Position numbers and translations under genes: made by a program
Source of the DNA: Lysobacterales bacterium
GTDB taxonomy: Bacteria; Pseudomonadota; Gammaproteobacteria; Xanthomonadales; SZUA-5
NCBI GenBank assembly: GCA_022841325.1
Contig: JALHRS010000001.1
Span: 60,889-124,888 of the forward strand
DNA: 64,000 nt
Direction: 5' to 3'
Shown: positions 61,397-64,000 of the stretch, in pieces
Layout: the number at the start of each line of letters is the position of its first letter
Numbering within the stretch: the first letter of the stretch is position 1
The notes under the pieces: model-generated
What the model saw: the letters and a program-made list of their open reading frames with translations, nothing else
Told to the model about the DNA's origin: nothing
The model's database searches: none

Positions 61397-64000
61397 ATGC
61401 CCGGCCCGAACGATCCAGCCTATACGGCGGCCTTCCTGCGCACCGAAGGCGCTACCGAAGCACGGGAGGGCTTGCCGCCGCAGCCTGGAGGCAACGCCGA
61501 GCCTGACATCGGCTGGCGTGCCGGCCCCTGGCAGCTGCTGCGACTGCTCGGTCGCGGCGGCATGGGCGCGGTTTATCTGGCCGAACGGGTGGAGCACGAT
61601 TTCCAGCAGCGGGCAGCGCTCAAGCTGATCAAGCTGGGCATGGATTCCGAAGAAATCCAGCGCCGCTTCGTCAGCGAACGGCGGATCCTCGCCCGCCTGG
61701 AGCATCCCAATATTGCGCGGCTGATCGACGGTGGCGTCGACGCCCGCGGGCGGCCGTATTTCGTCATGGAATGGGTCGACGGCCCGCCCCTGATCGAGTA
61801 CGCCGACAGCCGCCAACTGGACGTGCGCGCCCGCCTGCGGCTGTTTCTAAAGCTCTGCGACGCAGTCAGCCACGCCCATCGGCAGCTGGTGGTTCATCGC
61901 GATCTGAAACCCGGCAACATCCTGGTCAACTCGCGCGGCGAGCCCAAGTTGCTCGATTTCGGCATCGCCAAGCTGCTGCAGAGCGATCAGGACAAGGACA
62001 CCTCGGCCACCGGAGCACGATTCTTCACTCGCGCCTATGCCGCGCCCGAGCAGATGCGTGGCGAGCCGGTCAGCACCGCCACCGATGTCTACGCCCTCGG
62101 TGCCGTGCTGTTCGAGTTGCTCACCGGCATGGCCCTGCACCGGGCCCGCGCCATGGTGCAGGAGACCCGTGAACTGCTGGTGCGGGCGCGCCGGCAGGCC
62201 GGCGACGATGGCCCGGCAGCGATCACCCCGCGGATGCTGGCCGGCGATCTGGCGCTGGTGCTGACCAAGGCCGTGCGCGATGAGCCGAATCGACGCTACG
62301 CCAGCGTCGAGGCCTTCGCCGACGATATCCGCGCCTTTCTGGACGGACGTCCGGTACGGGCGCGACCGGATTCACTGGGCTACCGCAGCCGTCGCTTCCT
62401 GCGCCGCCACTGGATCGGCGTAATCGCCTCCACGGCGGTGCTCACGGCCATTCTGATTGGCAGCGGGCTGGCGCTGTGGCAGGCCCGGATCGCCCGCGAG
62501 GAGGCCCTGCGCGCGGAAGCGGTCAGCGCCTTTCTCTCCAGCGTGTTCCAGAGTGCCACGCCTGAGGGCGCGGGCGGCAGTGAGATCACCGCGCGCTCGC
62601 TGCTGGAACGTGGCGGGCAACGCATCGAGCTGGAACTGGCCGGACAGCCGGCAGTGCAGGCACGCCTCTACGCCACTCTCGGGCGGGCCTGGTTCTACAT
62701 CGGTGATTCCGCCCGTGCTGCCGCTTTGCTGGAGGCTGGTCGAGCGCGGGTGGATGCCGACGACTGGCGCACCCAGGCCGCCCTGCTGCGCGATCTGGCC
62801 CAGGCCGAACTGGCCGCCGGCAAGATCGACCTCGCCCGTACTCACGTCGATCAGGCGCTCGGCGTGATCGACCGTGGCGCCGCCGACAGCGAACTGCAGC
62901 GAGCCCGCGTGTTGTCGGTATCGAAGAGTGTCTACGGCACCGAGGGCCGCTACGATCAGGCGCTGGCTTTGGCCCGCCAGGTACACGGCACGCTGCAAAA
63001 CTTGCTGGGCGCCGACGCCGAAGAGACCTTGCAGGCGCTGAATGATCTGGGCACCTGGACATTGGAGTCTGGCAATGCGAGCGAGGCACTGTCGATCTTC
63101 GATCGGGTCATTGCCGGCCGGCGGGCGGCGTCCACGCCAGACCATCCGGAGATGGCGACGGCCATGCACAACCGTCAGCTGGCGCTGTTCCGGCTCGGTC
63201 GCGTCGCTGAAGCCCTGGCCGAAGCGCGCGCCGTGGTCGAGCTGCGACGACGCATCCTGCCGCCCAACCATCGCGATCTGGCGCGCAGCCTGGGTTCGCT
63301 GGCGACCATCGAATCCAGCCTCGGCGAACTGCGGGAAGCCCGCCGTCTGCGCCGCGAGGGCATCGACATGCTGCGGGCGCAGAAATCGCCGGATCAGCTG
63401 CTGCTGGGGCAGGAACTGACCAACCAGGGCGTGGACGATTACCGTCAGGCTGACCTCGACAGCGCCGCCCGTGATCTGCGCGAGGCCGTCGAGCGGCTGC
63501 AGCCGCAACTGGGCGCCGAACATGCCCGCGTGCTCGCCGCGCGCAGCTATCGGGCGCTGGTGCAGATCTATCGTGGTGAACTCACCGAAGCCGAGCGTGA
63601 GCTGCGCCTGATCAGCGCCATCGAGGACAACCAGCAACGCGGCGGCATCAGCCAGCGACTGGCGACCCGTCGCTACCTGGCACGGGCCCTGCGCTGGCAG
63701 GGCCGTGCCGCTGACGCCAATCAGTTGCTGGAGGCCAGTGCCGGCTGGCTGGATGATCCCGGGCTCAAGGCCTCACCGACCGCGCGCGCCCGCACCCACC
63801 TGGAGTGGGCGCTGGGTCTGATCGACACCGGCCAGTTGTCCGCTGCCCGCGAACAGATCGAACAGGCCCGCGCCACCGGCGCCGGCGCCGAGGATGGCTC
63901 AGTCGCAGACCGGGCACAGCTGTTGCAGACTGAAGCCCGACTGGCCCTGGCGCGCTCGGAATGGGCTGCGGCCCGGAAGGCGGCAGATGCCGCTCTGGCA
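61397..64000 (+). CDS. Membrane-anchored Ser/Thr protein kinase with TPR-like domain (3'-truncated by window)
   Basis: 868 codons are visible with no stop; the gene runs past the window edge. ATG 61397 has AAAGGGA eight bases upstream. The kinase domain (about 45-320) is complete: LGRGGMGAVY, ALK with K76, HRDLKPGN with D169, DFG with D187. A single membrane helix spans about 339-361. The rest is TPR-like (ATAMHNRQLALFRLGRVAEA, ARVLAARSYRALVQIYRGEL). It has the same architecture as the kinase at 3952 but no sigma-factor gene next to it. Targets unknown. Confidence 0.94.
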   Translation, partial: MPGPNDPAYTAAFLRTEGATEAREGLPPQPGGNAEPDIGWRAGPWQLLRLLGRGGMGAVYLAERVEHDFQQRAALKLIKLGMDSEEIQRRFVSERRILARLEHPNIARLIDGGVDARGRPYFVMEWVDGPPLIEYADSRQLDVRARLRLFLKLCDAVSHAHRQLVVHRDLKPGNILVNSRGEPKLLDFGIAKLLQSDQDKDTSATGARFFTRAYAAPEQMRGEPVSTATDVYALGAVLFELLTGMALHRARAMVQETRELLVRARRQAGDDGPAAITPRMLAGDLALVLTKAVRDEPNRRYASVEAFADDIRAFLDGRPVRARPDSLGYRSRRFLRRHWIGVIASTAVLTAILIGSGLALWQARIAREEALRAEAVSAFLSSVFQSATPEGAGGSEITARSLLERGGQRIELELAGQPAVQARLYATLGRAWFYIGDSARAAALLEAGRARVDADDWRTQAALLRDLAQAELAAGKIDLARTHVDQALGVIDRGAADSELQRARVLSVSKSVYGTEGRYDQALALARQVHGTLQNLLGADAEETLQALNDLGTWTLESGNASEALSIFDRVIAGRRAASTPDHPEMATAMHNRQLALFRLGRVAEALAEARAVVELRRRILPPNHRDLARSLGSLATIESSLGELREARRLRREGIDMLRAQKSPDQLLLGQELTNQGVDDYRQADLDSAARDLREAVERLQPQLGAEHARVLAARSYRALVQIYRGELTEAERELRLISAIEDNQQRGGISQRLATRRYLARALRWQGRAADANQLLEASAGWLDDPGLKASPTARARTHLEWALGLIDTGQLSAAREQIEQARATGAGAEDGSVADRAQLLQTEARLALARSEWAAARKAADAALA

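Noticed and set aside
1-64000. tRNA, rRNA or origin sequences
   Set aside because: I looked for cloverleaf-like blocks with GGTTCGAATCC-type arms, conserved rRNA stretches and DnaA-box clusters and saw none; a short tRNA could still be missed by eye.

Overview
The window is high-GC, gene-dense chromosomal DNA from a gammaproteobacterium. It most resembles the Lysobacterales/Xanthomonadales (Rhodanobacteraceae/Lysobacteraceae type). Supporting signs are the engB / cytochrome c4 / dsbA / EEP-nuclease neighbourhood, a 180-kDa-type NAD-glutamate dehydrogenase, TPR-bearing Ser/Thr kinases with an ECF sigma factor, a Fur-controlled TonB receptor, and many secreted proteins ending in a short NGFE-like motif. 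I see no rRNA, tRNA, CRISPR array, transposase or prophage module. The assignment is inferred from gene content only.

Layout. 1-3955: a heptamer repeat, a probable yybP-ykoY manganese riboswitch ahead of a TerC/Alx-type membrane protein, then a LuxR-type response regulator overlapping its histidine kinase. 3952-7141 (minus): an ECF sigma factor overlapping a Ser/Thr kinase with a TPR-like tail. 7307-28053: an exoprotein island of parallel beta-helix/CSLREA proteins, beta-propeller proteins, a glycosidase-like protein, two paralogous YadA-head/S74-chaperone proteins and a 91-residue secreted protein. Seven of these nine carry [FY]-x-(x)-[NS]-G-F-E, six of them at or within seven residues of the C terminus. 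A TPR lipoprotein lies inside the island on the minus strand. 28321-31838: a symmetric operator, a TetR regulator and an unusual three-part redox fusion (CrtI/RetSat-like flavoprotein + ferredoxin reductase + [2Fe-2S] ferredoxin).

32178-41854: a small periplasmic protein, a Calx-beta autotransporter, an FKBP isomerase, valS, a fasciclin protein, a small secreted protein and a GlxA-type regulator. valS is enlarged by two in-frame insertions of palindromic GGGACCC/GGGTCCC repeats and a third compositionally odd patch. 42118-45155: EEP phosphatase, DsbA and cytochrome c4 on the minus strand, with engB divergent. 45724-50536: a lone ABC permease, a two-TM protein, cystathionine beta-synthase, and a LysR-TauD/TfdA pair. 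50683-55900: YceI / cytochrome b561 / YceI, a siderophore-type TonB receptor behind a Fur box, and an Old Yellow Enzyme. 56280-64000: NAD-glutamate dehydrogenase and a second Ser/Thr kinase cut by the window edge.

The noncoding DNA is unusually rich in repeats. There are seven-base tandem repeats at five intergenic loci, with related blocks inside valS. There are also several families of short palindromes and a 27-bp sequence present three times. The two most unusual observations are the C-terminal NGFE motif family, which looks like an uncharacterised sorting or processing tag, and the colonisation of valS by in-frame palindromic repeats.
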